A program made the translations under genes and the position numbers. A stretch of DNA of 64,000 bases, from assembly GCA_029945375.1 (NCBI GenBank), contig CM057065.1, positions 1,240,001 through 1,304,000 of the forward strand, in the 5' to 3' direction. This DNA comes from Agaricus subrufescens. Taxonomy: Eukaryota; Basidiomycota; Agaricomycetes; Agaricales; Agaricaceae. Shown one piece after another: positions 1-11,805 of this stretch. The number at the start of each line of letters is the position of its first letter. Position 1 is the stretch's first letter. The notes beneath the pieces are model-generated. The model did not search any database and was not told the origin of the DNA. It saw only the letters and a list, made by a program, of their open reading frames with translations.

Positions 1-276
1 TAAGATAGTCGTCACGGTGCCCAAGCGTGTCAGTGTCGAGACAACTGCTCCTTCCGTTTGGCCTGACTTTGAATCCGTGCCTAGGATAGTTGGCCAGACG
101 GACGAGTGTAACGTCCGGCTTATAGAGCTCCAAGCTATGGCGGTGGTAGTGGTCGGGAGGAATTTAACCAAGAGTACGACGAGGGAGAGTGCGATGGTGA
201 ATGAAACAAAAGTAATGAAGGCGTTAATGACTGTGGCGACCTGGGCCACAGTCAGAGGAGTCACAATCACCGTCAT
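1..276 (-). CDS. Partial membrane-like hypothetical protein (5' exon, runs off left edge)
   Basis: An open frame of exactly 92 codons starts at the ATG at 276-274 and is still open at base 1, so the 3' part lies outside the window. It opens MTVIVTPLTVAQVATVINAF and continues through a hydrophobic stretch rich in V, L, F and A (about residues 12-42), which looks like one membrane segment. A hydrophilic part with SSISRTLHSSVWPTILGTDS follows. From general memory this opening resembles large hypothetical membrane proteins common in Agaricomycetes, but no catalytic motif is visible and I assign no function. Codon use looks coding, and the opposite-strand frame here is low in quality. Confidence 0.5.
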   Translation of the reverse strand, partial: MTVIVTPLTVAQVATVINAFITFVSFTIALSLVVLLVKFLPTTTTAIAWSSISRTLHSSVWPTILGTDSKSGQTEGAVVSTLTRLGTVTTIL

Positions 277-3184
277 GCTCCTACAGTCGATTAAGCGGTA
301 TCCCAGAAAGAACTTTAGAGTTGAACACTTACCGCCCAACGAACAAGGGAAAAGTGAAAGGGGACAAATCGTAACCCCAGGGAGGGTACCATATTATACT
401 GTCACTTCCCATTGGCGGGAATTACCATTCATCATACCCTGAACATGAAGCAAGAACAATTGCAGAAGATGCTAATCATATTTCAGGGCAACCTGGACCC
501 TGTCGCTTCCCATTTCACGGACCGATACGACGCACTATGACAGCATGCAACCAACAAGCGCCTTGTAGCCTCTGTGTGCACGGCTTTTCTGACATGATCC
601 AGGAAGTAAAGAACAAAAAAAAGAACAGAAACAATACAGGCAGCGTTCTTTGAGGATATAATACTCGTAGACACTGGGCTCGAGTTTGATAAACTTGCAT
701 CGATGATAAGGGTCTCATGATGCAAACGTCAATATTTGACGCCTCATGACTCCACCTAAACCGTAACGGCCAGATTCGGTGATGGAAGCGATGTTTCGCT
801 TTGACAGTGACGTTAGTTTTCACATAAACAAATGCCAAATCAAGTCAGACGAAAACAATTTTTTTATGATTCTTCGAGGCTGATCGTGCAGAACTGATTG
901 CTATCACCGGATCAAACCTATCTTTGTTAAGTGAGTTCATGTTGGTCACATCTTGAAGATCACCTCAAAATAAGAAGACGCATCTTTTAAATGGCATCGT
1001 CGCGGTGGGACACCAATTTTTACAACCGGAGACAAACAAGCCATATCGTAAACATCCGGTGGCGCCCCGGGCGCTGTTTGGAGAATAGTGTCCCTTTCAG
1101 TTCTAACGTCACGCTAAGCCCTGATATGACAAGAACTGACATGGAGATCTGAACATAGTTACTGATACATACCTAAGAGCGCGATTTCCGGATATACTAA
1201 AACTGGAGAATCCATCGCTTGGCGTGTACTCACAAGCCGAATAGCACAGATATGCATTCCTGTATAAACTGGAGGTGAACGTTAAGACGCGTATCCCGAT
1301 GACCGAAACCATACTTCCAGGTAGTGGGACGCAATTCGGTTACTCAGATGAGTGCCTCTGCTTGAGCGCATGTGTCAGAGTATCCATCAGTCGAGGTGTC
1401 CGGAGAACTTTGGGAAAGCAGCGAAACTGAACTTAGCAAGTGGAGTAGTGGCTGGTCGGTGGACTGCCCAGGATTCTCACGCTTTACGTCGCTATTCCAT
1501 AAAGAACCGCTCTTGGCACGTACATGTCAGCAATTTGTCATAGTCTATGTCTTTGCTGCCAGTTACCACCTCCTTTGAACTTTTGGGTATAATCGAGGTC
1601 CATGTTCGAGCGGCAAAGAAATCACTTTCAGGGCTTCCAATAGATACACGGAACTCCCAATCAATGTGGCATGAGGGTCGATAAGCAGCACCGTGTCTCT
1701 TGAGGAAGTCATGCAATGCGGCATGGACGCAGCCCAACTCCCAAGCCGATACGGGCTCACGCAGCAATAGACTTCAAGTATGCATGATATCCTCCACCGA
1801 TACCCGAAACAGGTTAAAATTTTGGATAAGACATCCAAATATCTGTTACCGAGGGTGACGGTCGGAAAGTTGATGTCGGGCCACGCTGTTCAGAATGGTC
1901 AGATGTTCAAAAATTTTTTCAGACCTCTAGTAAGAAAAGTTTGGGTTAGGAACCTGCTTGACATTGACAATGAGTTAGTAGCCATGATAGCACCTATGAT
2001 ATGTCGTTACCCTGACAATGATCATTTGATCTGAACATAAAATTAAGGTACGGTGATTTGCAGCGGCAAGAACACTTAACCACTAACTCCATAGAAAAAC
2101 TAAAGCTTATTGATGTTTGAGTTTCATTGACATCTCTCATGTGCATTAGATCCCGTAGGTGTACAAAGTTTGATCAAAGTCAAGGGAAATCGATTCATTT
2201 GAGAGCGAGAAATCGTCAAATATTGGGTTCCTGTATGGGGAATTCATGCCACAGTCGTCGATTAAAGGATGTTCAATGATGCTGAACAGCCTCTATGACA
2301 GGAATGAGCGCCCGCGAGCATAATAGACTTGGTATCTAGATTACATCTGCGACAGACACGACAATTAATTTTTAATTAGCCTTGAGTCCACGAAGGTGCT
2401 TGCCACAGTTTTCGTGTGCAATTGAATATTAAGCCCCGTGCACACTGCACCAAAAGATAGCTGAACGAGGCAAGGGAACGGCACACTATGGCAACAGCAT
2501 TGTGGAGGAGACAATGGTCGCCTTATGATCTCAAAATTTATTGACCCAAGCAAGGTCGCGGAGAAGCCCGTAGCGGGCTCCTCGTATTTTTGGTAGCCCA
2601 GACAGCGATCTGAAATTTCAAGAACTATAAAGTAACTGATGGGTTGTAAATGAGTAAGTGCCGAACGTTACAGGTTCCATAATCCGGATCGGACAAGAGA
2701 AGTTCCCTGGAGTCTCCAGACGAAGCTATGAAGCTATCTTTAACCTTTGCTGATTTGATCACTTGGGGTCTCTCAGCTTGAGTTGTTGTCGAGGAATCGT
2801 TTAAGAACACTTCACATATTCCCATGCTATCGGCACAATCTATCGGTGATCATGCCATCAATGTTCCTTCGACTTCCGGTCCTTGTCATCGTAGCATAGT
2901 TTTGTTATCAAGAATACATGTCAACGTGAAGTATTCTGGCAAGGGAACATATGCGATCATTCTCCGCCGATAGCCGATTGATCAAAGATCCAGAGTCCAA
3001 CTCCGACAGGTAACGTTGAGGTAACTCCTGACAGCTGTTCCCTCGTTCATTTCCATCAAGTAATGCACGAGAACTGTACTCGCAATTTCTAGACTTGTTT
3101 GATAAAAAAAAAACAAAGTGGAAGTGACGTGCAACGTTGAGAAGTCAGCCTAAAAAAAATCCAAGATCAAAACTGATGCGCACC
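277..3184. other. Long stretch with no supported gene
   Basis: No frame here has convincing coding character plus splice signals. The best candidate is a minus-strand reading at 1492-1767 (about 90 aa, including SAWELGCVHAALHDFL). It has no recognisable family and no clean flanking exons, so it may be a relic. The rest reads as AT-rich intergenic or decayed sequence, with a short A-run near 3105-3115. Confidence 0.4.
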
Positions 3185-4452
3185 TTAGAAACCGGCTTGA
3201 AGCCAGTCGATAATTGTATCAGTCGCGCCCCCAGCAGATTCGCCCACCGCCACAGCAAAAAGAGGGTCATCGTGTATACCATCATGCTCATGCATATTGA
3301 CTTGAGGATGGTATTTCTCGAAGGCGGTACTGAAACGAATAATCTCATCCCTGAGACATTCTTCCTTGCCTGCCGTAATGAGAACACGATCGACGAGCGC
3401 ATCAACACCCTTCCACCAATCATCGCTCGCGCTGTTTGCCTGGATGTAGCCTAGATACTCCTCTGGCACAGATTTGAGGCTCTTTGCACCCCAGTACCGA
3501 AGGGTCTTAGAAGGCATCATATCTACAGAGTCACCCCTCTTGAGTGTTCCGCGTAGATCTGCGAGGTCTACCCAAGGAGACATCAAAAATGCACCCTTGA
3601 TAGGCGCAGGTAGCGATAGGGATGGGACATTCTTGTATTTGAGAGGGTGTAAAAGATGGGCAAAGACTTGAAGTATCAAGTTTCCACCTGCAGAGTCGCC
3701 AACCAACTGGATATTCTGTGGCTTGACGCCAAGGCTCTGGACGTGATTGATGGCAGCTATCGCCTGTTTGAGTTGGAGAGGGAAAGCGGCTTCGGGGACG
3801 AGAGCTTGATGGGATAGTAGTCTAGTTAGTTTTTTCTTTTTTTTGCTTCTTCATAGAGTGGATGCTCACAGTACGCAACGGCAGCTACGGATACGTTGAC
3901 ACCACGCTCGACAAGCTTGGTCTGAACGTGGTGCCAGAACTGCAGGTGGGGTTCAACGGCAGGGAACACGTATCCTCCTCCTATTTCCACATGAATAATT
4001 CTTCCGCAGTCAAAATTCCAGAGATGTGAACCCACCGTGAAAGAACATGATAACATTGTCTAGTCTCCGCTCCCCTATCCAGCATATGCTTGCACCTTCA
4101 CCTATGTCCTCAATATGGGGCTCCTGCCTAACCTGCTTACACCAGCCACTGTAGGTATCTTTGGTCTTTCCAATAATGTATTGGTATTGGCGAGCGTTGA
4201 ACTTGGTGACTATGAATCGAGTAAAGGCGTCACGGAGATTACGCTTTCTACTCCTACTAGTCCAGTTGAAGACGTATGCCCAAACCAAGACGACGGCTAT
4301 AATCCAGAAAATATAAATTTAACTCTCCAAGAAATACGACTATTGCAGCACTGACGAAGGGTTAGGAATCTGGGGAGTATCGTGATCTTTTCTAGGAGGG
4401 AGGGTTGACCGTACTGGTTTTCTCGCGAAAGTACAAGAGGAGTTTCTGGCAT
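3185..4452 (-). CDS. HSL-type alpha/beta hydrolase (esterase/lipase, GDSAGG family)
   Basis: Four exons splice into one protein. Start ATG at 4452 (MPETPLVLSRENQYGQ), stop at 3185. Intron 1 removes about 64 bases (GTCAGT..ATAG) and joins LTL-P to VVLVWAYVFNW, a short N-terminal hydrophobic anchor. Intron 2 (GTGGGT..ATAG near 4038-3985) restores the oxyanion motif FHGGGYVF. Intron 3 (GTGAGC..CAAG near 3877-3815) joins VAAVAY to SLVPEAAFPLQLKQAI. The nucleophile is the serine of VGDSAGGNL. The catalytic histidine is probably in HDGIHDDPLF near the C-terminus, and AGKEECLRDEI should carry the acidic residue. This is the hormone-sensitive-lipase-like family that acts on short acyl or acetyl esters, often of steroids or xenobiotics. 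The substrate here cannot be read. All expected active-site blocks are present, so the gene looks functional. Confidence 0.85.
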
Positions 4453-6178
4453 AGTTCGGGTTGTTGCAGGGAGTGGGATGAGATCGAAGCTAGGGCGGGC
4501 AGTGAGAAAGGAACAGGATGGCTAAGCTGACCATGTTAATAGAGCGGTCCAGAGTACGGAAGCAGCAGCAGCATTTTCCCATCCCAAAAGCTGGTAAACG
4601 CATGCCTGAAAGCAACAACTATGAATAGTCAGGCGGTGTTGGCAGGATGACTGATTACCTCATATCACCGTGTGAGGTTCGCGTTGTGGTTTACACTTAC
4701 GATGTTCACAAGCCGCCGGTATACACATGCGCCCTTGACCTTGTACTCATTCTATGCTTGATCATAGCCAAGTGGCTTCCAATCGACGACAACTTTGAGA
4801 GCAACCGATATTACTGATATGTTTGAAATCTCACATGGATCCCAAATCCTACATTCCTTTTCCGTCGAACATTTCATCCCTTGGACCTTCCCACACAGGG
4901 TTCGCCTCTGCCACCGCTCCACAGGGTCGGCCTTCTTTATCACGGTTCCTGCCGAAGTAGCCATTTATATATAAAGTGATGGAATCAGGTAACGTTTAAA
5001 CGTTCATGGTTAACCATATATACCGATGTATCAGAAGGTGCCAGATAAGTAGAAACACTGTTAGTTGGTGCTTTTTCAACTAGCATAGCGTTTGCCTCTT
5101 TGAAAGCGACTGACAGAGATAACGAGGTGTGACACGTAACAGTGGCGCTGGCCCTGGAAGTGGCAAGCTCTACCGAGGGCCAATGGCATCTGTCATGTAT
5201 CCTGTCGTACCAGTGTTTGACACCCAGGGTCGACCAGGGTTTGGATGTATAAATCTCGCCGGCGGCCTGCTGCACAGTAGGCGGTGCAGCAGGTAAACTT
5301 AAATTTATTAGGACCACTGTATCAATCGAAGCGTAGCCAGGATACGTCAGACTAGGTAGTAATACGCGATGAAGTGCATATTCGCGAATGCATACTTGAT
5401 ATTGAAGGCATCAAGACTTACCTTTTGCCTGACTTAAACATTCACGCTGATCCAGTACCTTTATGCAATTTTGTAGCCTTCGTTCAGCACCTTTACACAT
5501 AATTTAATTCCTGCCAGTTTTATTGTGCTAACAGTCTGCGATGTACTTCGAGTTTGAAAAGGAAATCAGGTCGAGATTAAAGATAAGATCCAACGCTGGT
5601 ACAGTTAGAGTAGCACTCAAGTGAAAGATAAAGTTTGCGAGGAAATGATGAATGAACCAGGTACCCTTGTAGGAGTTATGTGTGAGTTTCAATATACTAT
5701 CTAATGGCCAAGTACGAGTGACGTGAGCCATCGAAAATGTGAAAGCCAAATCCCTATGCACTCGGAGCCGAGTGCACCGTATACCCGTCCGACAAGCTCG
5801 CGGTCGACGCGTCGTGCGTCGTTGGCTTTCTCTTCTAGCTACGTAGCTACCTTGCGGCAGCTTCTACTACCTACTTGCACGCCGATCTTACATTCGAGCT
5901 ATCATAGTTTTTAGGTGTTTGAATGTTCAATCCGTGACACCATCACACCCCCCCCCCCCTCAACTGTACCATTTTGCGTTCCGGGGTTACCCTCCCAATT
6001 TGGCAGTCCCATCACAGTTCCGGGGGCATTCAGGCAACAAGTGATAAGCGAAGTAGTAGCACATTGTACATTGACATACAAAAATAATAGATTTATTCCC
6101 CATTGTTGACTGCTCAGCATGGGCCGTAGATTCAGGGTGTACAACCTAGCCCTGGTTTCTCCTCCGCAAAGCCTTTCA
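4453..6178. other. Intergenic region without a supported gene
   Basis: No multi-exon model could be built. A 70-codon minus-strand reading at 4752-4964 starts with a real ATG just downstream of a TATATATAA-like string, but it matches nothing I know and has no splice partners. A pure C-run lies near 5948-5958. Confidence 0.35.
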
Positions 6179-7207
6179 TTAATAGTACAGTGTATAAATC
6201 GCTAACATGACTTTCCTGGTTTTTATTGCGATTTGGGCTAGAACGTTGGACAAGATCTGGGCGTATAAAGCGTCAAGTAGAGCCAGTGGGTGCCATCCCC
6301 GTAGTAAGTGGGTCATCGGATACGTCGGAGAGCTGTAAGGTCCGATTTCCAACTGCCAAGCCCCCGATATATCTGACAGCGGCGGTATCCGCATCCGCAA
6401 GAAGGCCTCCTGAAGCAGTCGAGATTTTCCATGAGTCCCGTTCGTCAGGCCACTTCGAATACAGTTTGAATGTCTCTTGTATCTCCGTCAATGCATGGCA
6501 GAGGAACCTTTCAACGTCTTCATGAGCCTGACTAGAGTCTGCCGAGATTTTTTCAGTCCCATATGCAGGTACGACGTTGCGTCTAGCGAGGAAGGAAGCG
6601 AAGCGTGTGTCAGAGCGACTGGCAATAAGCCATACAATGGGAGAAAAAGGATGTTTCATGCAGAATTGAGAGATGAGACGCAGGAGCTCTTGCTGCGTGT
6701 GTGGGTTTTTGCACTCATCCAAGCCATCAATGACAATTGAGACACAGTCATCAGAGTTTAATGGAGGCCGGTGATCGAAGGGTTCGACGGTAAACTTCTA
6801 GAACTACTTTGACATTGACGACTGCAGAAGAGAAGAATCACCCACAATCTCTTGTTCAATGGGCTGACAGTAAGGCTCAGATTTGGCCGCCAGTTGGTAA
6901 GAGAGGGCTATAATAGTGTTTGTCTCATCATCGCGCTCGATAACTGAGAACAAGTATGAGCTGTGGTTAGCCACTTGAAGGAGAGAAGACTCGGCGGGAC
7001 ATTCTGCATACTGGCTTGTTTTCAAACTCTATCGCACGGGCTACCCCGCGCAATTTCTTTGTACCAGTACTATTGTGGATGAACTCTAGATACCGTTCAA
7101 TGATAAGCAAATACCCAAGGGTCTTTGGGTGGTATCTGGGTTGTGGGTCACGAGTGGAAGAATTGAATGCTGCTCCCAGTATTGTTTTTTTGGAAGTATC
7201 TCCATGA
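6179..7207 (-). pseudogene. Decayed NACHT-domain fragment of an NLR gene
   Basis: Three minus-strand frames align in order with the intact NACHT gene at 56543-59445. First, 7207-7026 matches the region just before and over the P-loop (TGTKKLRG against DGTKKMRW), but the GxxGxGKS loop is gone and the frame shifts. Second, 7025-6804 has IIALSYQLAAKSEPY, matching VITLAYQLAAKCKPY. Third, 6722-6273 has LLRLISQFC, IVWLIASR and EDVERFLCHAL, matching the segment after Walker B. A last frame, 6400-6179, has HPLALLDALYAQILSN. Frame changes, loss of the P-loop and lack of splice signals between blocks mark it as a relic. Confidence 0.85.
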
Positions 7208-7690
7208 TTATGATAGAAACAACAGTCAGCGGAATGTCGGAAAACTAATTACAGCAGCCTGATCCGATAGTGGCCTGACATTTGTCTGATCCACCCTGAT
7301 TGTGCTGCCTTATCCTTCTTATCCGACTGGATCATCATTCTAAGAGGTGATTGTGTCCGATCAGCTAAAATCTGGCGAACATGATCTAACTCTAATGAGG
7401 CTACAATCTGTTTTCCGACACAAGACTTATGTGAAGAATCTCGCGTACATCGACTCGAGGTGATATAATTATGAGTGACTAGTAGGCAGAATCAGTCTGA
7501 GCAATCCGACCTGCAGTAAGAACCTCACTATTGCTTTCGATGAATGTCCCAGTCATATTCAGATCATGCGCGTTATGTAACGTTATGAAACATGTCCGAA
7601 TTCTGATTCAGGACTCATTGTGAAGCTTGATCCGGAAGCTGGTCCGAGCCCTTTAGTTTATTCATCCAGTGTCAAATCCGGAAAAGAAAG

Positions 7691-8057
7691 TCATACTTGA
7701 ACCCGAGTACGGGTGCGGCCGTGTCGCGGTGGGATATGATGATCGTTATTACCGAAGAAATTCCATGCGATTGAGCATATGAAACACGTACGAGATGGTG
7801 TGAGCAGATCACCATTTGTGTGGAGTGCGGCTATGTCGGAGGTAACTAAGATTGAGCGAAAGCCGCCGTTTGGAAAGATTTGCGTTGCGGAGAATGTATA
7901 AGGCAAGGGAATTCAGTGGTTAGTCGGGAGCAACCTATTTTCGGTATCATTAGCTCAAGATGACGCGGATGCGTGTTCTTCCATCCAATCATCCAGTTCC
8001 CTATCATCAGCTGGAAACCGACTGGGAACCGATCGATCAAATTGCCTTCCGTCCTTG
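7691..8057 (-). pseudogene. Decayed C-terminal fragment of an NLR-type gene
   Basis: The minus strand at about 8040-7940 reads ADDRELDDWMEEHASAS, nearly the same as SVDDRELDDCIEESASAS in the better preserved relic at 10608-11256. The DNA of the two stretches also aligns (compare 7950-8060 with 11045-11160). Downstream the frame is interrupted. It lies upstream, on the same strand, of the NACHT fragment at 6179-7207, but the order is not colinear with one gene, so two broken copies are more likely. Confidence 0.55.
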
Positions 8058-8244
8058 TGGCTAAATTGACGTTTTGACCGCCCCTTCACGTGTGACGTGT
8101 GTAACAGGTGCCCACACAGCTCACTCCTATATTGCGCTTGGTTATCATTGTAATTATAATATGATCCGCGTCGTTTTGACAGAGAATCTCAGACAGAAAA
8201 ATTGTTCTAACTACAATTGCCGTTTATGGAAAGGTAGCAAAACG

Positions 8245-8572
8245 GGGAAGTCAATTGAAGGGGCACACGGATTTGTCAGGGTAGTTAATGACGTGATTTG
8301 TCACGCTTCGCAAGTCGGGCGATGTGAGCGAGGTGATTTGTGTCTTATGGGTCTTACGAGGCTTTCCACATGTTATGTGAGTTGGAGGCAGACGCGGGTA
8401 CCTGTTTTATATCGATCTTTAACATACTGATTCTCGTTAAACCTAGTAATCAGTCTAATATACGAGGACGATTCGCGTGACACCAGTGACATGGCGTATC
8501 AACACAATCCGACAAACGGCTTGACACCAAGCCCGTTATCTCCATTGACAGCGGATTGTCCGCAGGTTGAGA
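8245..8572 (+). mobile_element. Non-autonomous inverted-repeat element, family B, copy 1 (left end degenerate)
   Basis: The core (8296-8325, TGTCACGCTTCGCAAGTCGG) and the right arm (about 8478-8572, with GTGACATGGCGTATCAAC and TTGTCCGC) match two other copies, at 11353-11702 and, reversed, at 36727-37075. The outer left arm is too diverged to place exactly. There is no coding capacity, which fits a MITE-like derivative. Confidence 0.65.
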
Positions 8573-9136
8573 TCGGAAGTAAGAAAGTCCGCGATAAAAA
8601 TAGAAATAGACACCGCAACATCATTGAATGAGATGCGCGTTCTGAGAGTCGGAAAAGTGTTCTCTAATTTTTCATTGGACTTTGTAAATATGAACATTTT
8701 TAAATTCGAGAAACAGAAAATTGAACAGTGATAAGAATAGATGAACTGTTGTACATTGTGTCTGAGTAATCTAACACGCTAGAAGACACTGGCCAAGAAA
8801 CAGATAAAACCCGTGTTATATAGATAAATAATCGAAGTCAAATAAATGACTCCACAATGTATTCAGGGTTCAATTATTTTACATTCTACATTCCTTCCTT
8901 GCCGTCTAAGACAAGTCTTTATTTCCATTCATCTTGCAACACATCCCTAGGTTTCAATTGTATAGTTTTGACTTGGGGTTCTTCTGCCTAGGTACTTATA
9001 TATTTAAGGAACGTTAAACGTGTACACTGCAGTGCTCGACGGCATACTGGTGACACTGAGGTGAGCAACTTACTCTCGGTGTTCATATCATGTGCTTACT
9101 TCGTATCAGCCATTGTTCTTTAAAGCGCTATTGGAC

Positions 9137-10456
9137 ATGTCCTCACTGCCCGAACTGATTGTCGCGAATATCTCTGACACTGTTCAGCTAGCATACCTCG
9201 ATTCCGGCCCGGTGCCGAACTCGAATGACTTCGTGACCATTGTCATTGTTCACGGATGCCTCTTCAATGCTTGTAGGAATTCAGATCCGATTTTTGTTGC
9301 ACTCAGTTGACCATATTTGATGTCCAGATAATCTGGAGCGTCTTATACCCTTTGCCCATCAATATAACATTCGTCTCATCTTCATGATGAGGAGAGATTA
9401 TCCAGGATCTAGTCCATTTACCAATGAGGAAAAGGCACTCGCCGCTGGTGATTGGGAATTGTCCTTCAAACAGTCCGGCGCACTTTATCTCCAGTTCATG
9501 CACCATATCTTGAAGACCACACATGTCTGCAAGGCTACAGAAGACCGTTCGAAGGGCGGAATCTGCCTTGGGGGGTGGTCCCTTGGTGATAGCTTCGCAA
9601 TGTGGGTACTTCAAGACAATGAGTTGGTGGATACAAACATCTACAACGATCTTGAGCCTTATTTCACCACCTACGTTTTCATTGGTTAGCTGATTTTCAC
9701 TCGTATCCAAGAATAATAACCGACAGGTTCACTATTTCAGAACCACCTGTCCTCGGTCTTGGTATTCCAACACCGCGGGATGTGGAGATTTATGATCCTG
9801 TGCGGGCGGACGACGGGATGGAATCATTCCGCGAGTGGGTTACCAGTTATTTCAGTCACCCCTCGCCATGGGATGGGATATTTGCCAAGTTGGATCAACG
9901 TGGAGGTTTGGGCCGGAAATCTTCCATCTCTGGCTGGACTGACGATGAAATTAAACGTTGGATTTCCGATTCTTGTACCGGATTTGATAGTATGGTATTG
10001 TAAGCCACCTGATGTTTTTCCAAGTTTGAATGATACTAACACTCAAATTTTTGTTTCCTTTAAGGAGCGACGAACTCGCTCAGTCTTGCTTAGCCAGAGC
10101 TTCCACCGAGATACTTTTTGGCCAACCGAAGAGATTTCCTCGCCTTCGCATCGAGTATCTTTGTGGTGCAGCGACATGCTGGTCATGCCTTGTTCCATGG
10201 AATACGTTCTCCACCAAGCGAGCCGGACTGAAATACAAAGGAGAAGATAATGGCCTCCGCAGGATGACATTCACTGAAATTATGGGGGGTAATCATTTTG
10301 TGAGTCTTTACGATTAAAATTCGGGGACGATCACTTTACATAACGCGGCAGATGCATACCGACGCTCCTGAAGCTCTCATGAAGATAATCACAACTCGTT
10401 TGGAGCAACGGTCGGATGCTTATACAACCTTTTGCACGGTGTCTCTATTCGATTAG
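9137..10456 (+). CDS. Alpha/beta hydrolase, tandem copy 1
   Basis: Five exons with the same intron positions as the copies at 12280 and 16253. The protein starts MSSLPELIVANISDT. Intron 1 begins at GTAGGAATTC and ends at the CAG before ATAATCTGGAGCG, giving NAY-NLER. Exon 2 holds MRRDYPGSSPF and the nucleophile elbow GGWSLGDSF. Intron 2 (GTTAGC..TTCAG) leads to EPPVLGLGIPTPRDVEIYDP. Intron 3 falls inside the leucine codon of SMVL. Intron 4 splits GGNHF-MHTDAPEAL, where the histidine is the likely catalytic base. The stop is at 10454-10456. No frame break was seen, so it is probably functional. Among the three it is the most diverged, for example GGWSLGD where the others have AGWSLGN. The substrate is unknown. 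Confidence 0.8.
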
Positions 10457-10607
10457 GGCATGGTACCTACACTTCTGGATGGCTCATTTTAAACAAATAT
10501 AAGGGTTACTTTTCGTGACTATATCCCATGTAGCCCATTCGCCTCAATGAGTACGAAACGCTCATCGTCAGCATCAGCGTCACCGCATGTCATACCTGAA
10601 TCGTATA

Positions 10608-11256
10608 TCATAGAGTGCTCCCATACTTTTCCCGATCTTTCGACGAGAACCTATACCGCAACCGATACGACCATTCTGATATTCTGTCCTCCGGATCAGT
10701 AAGTTGAATTTCTACGCAACATTCTCTTGCTGAAGTGTGTAAAACCGGGAAAAAACAATCTATATATTGGGCCTCCCAGTTCTTCAAGTGGTGCTCCAAC
10801 CGTTGGATAAGAAAGTGCACCAAAAATACACTATCTCAACGGATGGGGCTACAGAACAATTATCCGACTCAATCCACAAGAGGAATTCCACGGTTCAGGC
10901 ACATTATCTTCAGTGGTGGTAGGGCAACGGAACCGCAACCTGACATAGCCCGTGAATCCAGAAACGTTAAGTGAATCAAGTGATATTTCCTTGAGGAATA
11001 AGCCCCCGGAGCTAGCCATTTGCACTGGCACATTTTCAGTCGCATTGGCAAATAGTGATGCAGATGCGGATTCTTCGATACAGTCATCCAACTCTCTGTC
11101 GTCAACTGAAAACCAATCGATTGAGTTTCTTTCAGGAGTTCCGGTGGCTAAATCCACGCTTTGATTGGGAGGGATAAGGTTGTAAGATGCACTAGTAGCA
11201 TAATAGGAGCCTGTAAGATGTCGCCGAGCTGGTGAGTGCGCGGGACTTGAGGCCAA
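10608..11256 (-). pseudogene. NLR C-terminal region relic
   Basis: Minus-strand frame 11256-10849 contains LKEISLDSLNVSGFTGYVRL followed by RFRCPTTTEDNVPEPWNSSC. This aligns with LKQMPLRSIILSGVDEVIKL and RFRRPSTTMRNQAEPFDPSC of the intact NACHT gene. After a frame change, 10823-10608 has RECCVEIQLTDPEDRISEWSY, aligning with KCCVELKFIDSTDGSRSEWTY at that gene's C-terminus. No NACHT part precedes it. It is a detached 3' end, most likely a pseudogene, although splicing of the last part cannot be fully excluded. Confidence 0.75.
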
Positions 11257-11352
11257 ATACCTGCTTCACTGTCCAGAGAGTCCAGAGTTACGTACGATTT
11301 GACACAAGATCACGTGGTGATCCCCCACAGTCCATGGATCAGTTCGGTCCTC

Positions 11353-11702
11353 ACACGGCGGACAAACAGTTGTCAAATGGAGGTAGCGGGTTTGATGTCA
11401 AGTGGTACAATACTGATGCGTCAAATCAGGAGTCAATTACCTCATCTGTCACGCTTCACAAATCGAGTGATATGAATGAGCCAATGTAGGGGCCTTATGG
11501 CTGTTACAAGGACTTCCAGATACGATACATGCACTGATACCTGTTGTCTTTCCTATACTAACTCTAGGTAAGTAGTCTAATATATGCTAGGAGGATCCAC
11601 GTCACACCTGTGACATGACGCATCAACGGTTGCCGACGATCTGACAAACCGCTTGACATCAAACCCCTTATCTCCATTTGACAGCTAATTGTCCGCCGTG
11701 TC
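11353..11702 (+). mobile_element. Non-autonomous inverted-repeat element, family B, copy 2 (most complete)
   Basis: The two ends form long imperfect terminal inverted repeats of about 90-100 bases. The left end starts CACACGGCGGACAA and the right end finishes TTGTCCGCCGTGT. Inner parts of the arms also pair (GTTTGATGTCAAG with CTTGACATCAAAC, and GATGCGTCA with TGACGCATC). There is no open frame for a transposase. The element sits directly upstream of a broken hydrolase start. Confidence 0.8.
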
Positions 11703-11714
11703 ATGCTCGTCACC

Positions 11715-11790
11715 CTTCTAGCGCTATTGACCAGCCATTTCCACACTGCCCGAATTGACACAGCTCGCCTTGCATACCATTCATCACTGA
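11715..11790 (+). pseudogene. Broken 5' end of a fourth alpha/beta hydrolase copy
   Basis: AGCGCTATTG...CACTGCCCGAATTGA at 11718-11756 matches the start region of copy 1 (AGCGCTATTGGACATGTC then CACTGCCCGAACTGA). The following CACAGCTCGCCTTGCATACC matches the segment encoding DTV-x-LAY, with the bases between deleted and the ATG lost. Only this stub remains. Confidence 0.6.
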
Positions 11791-11805
11791 TACTCATAGA
11801 TAATG

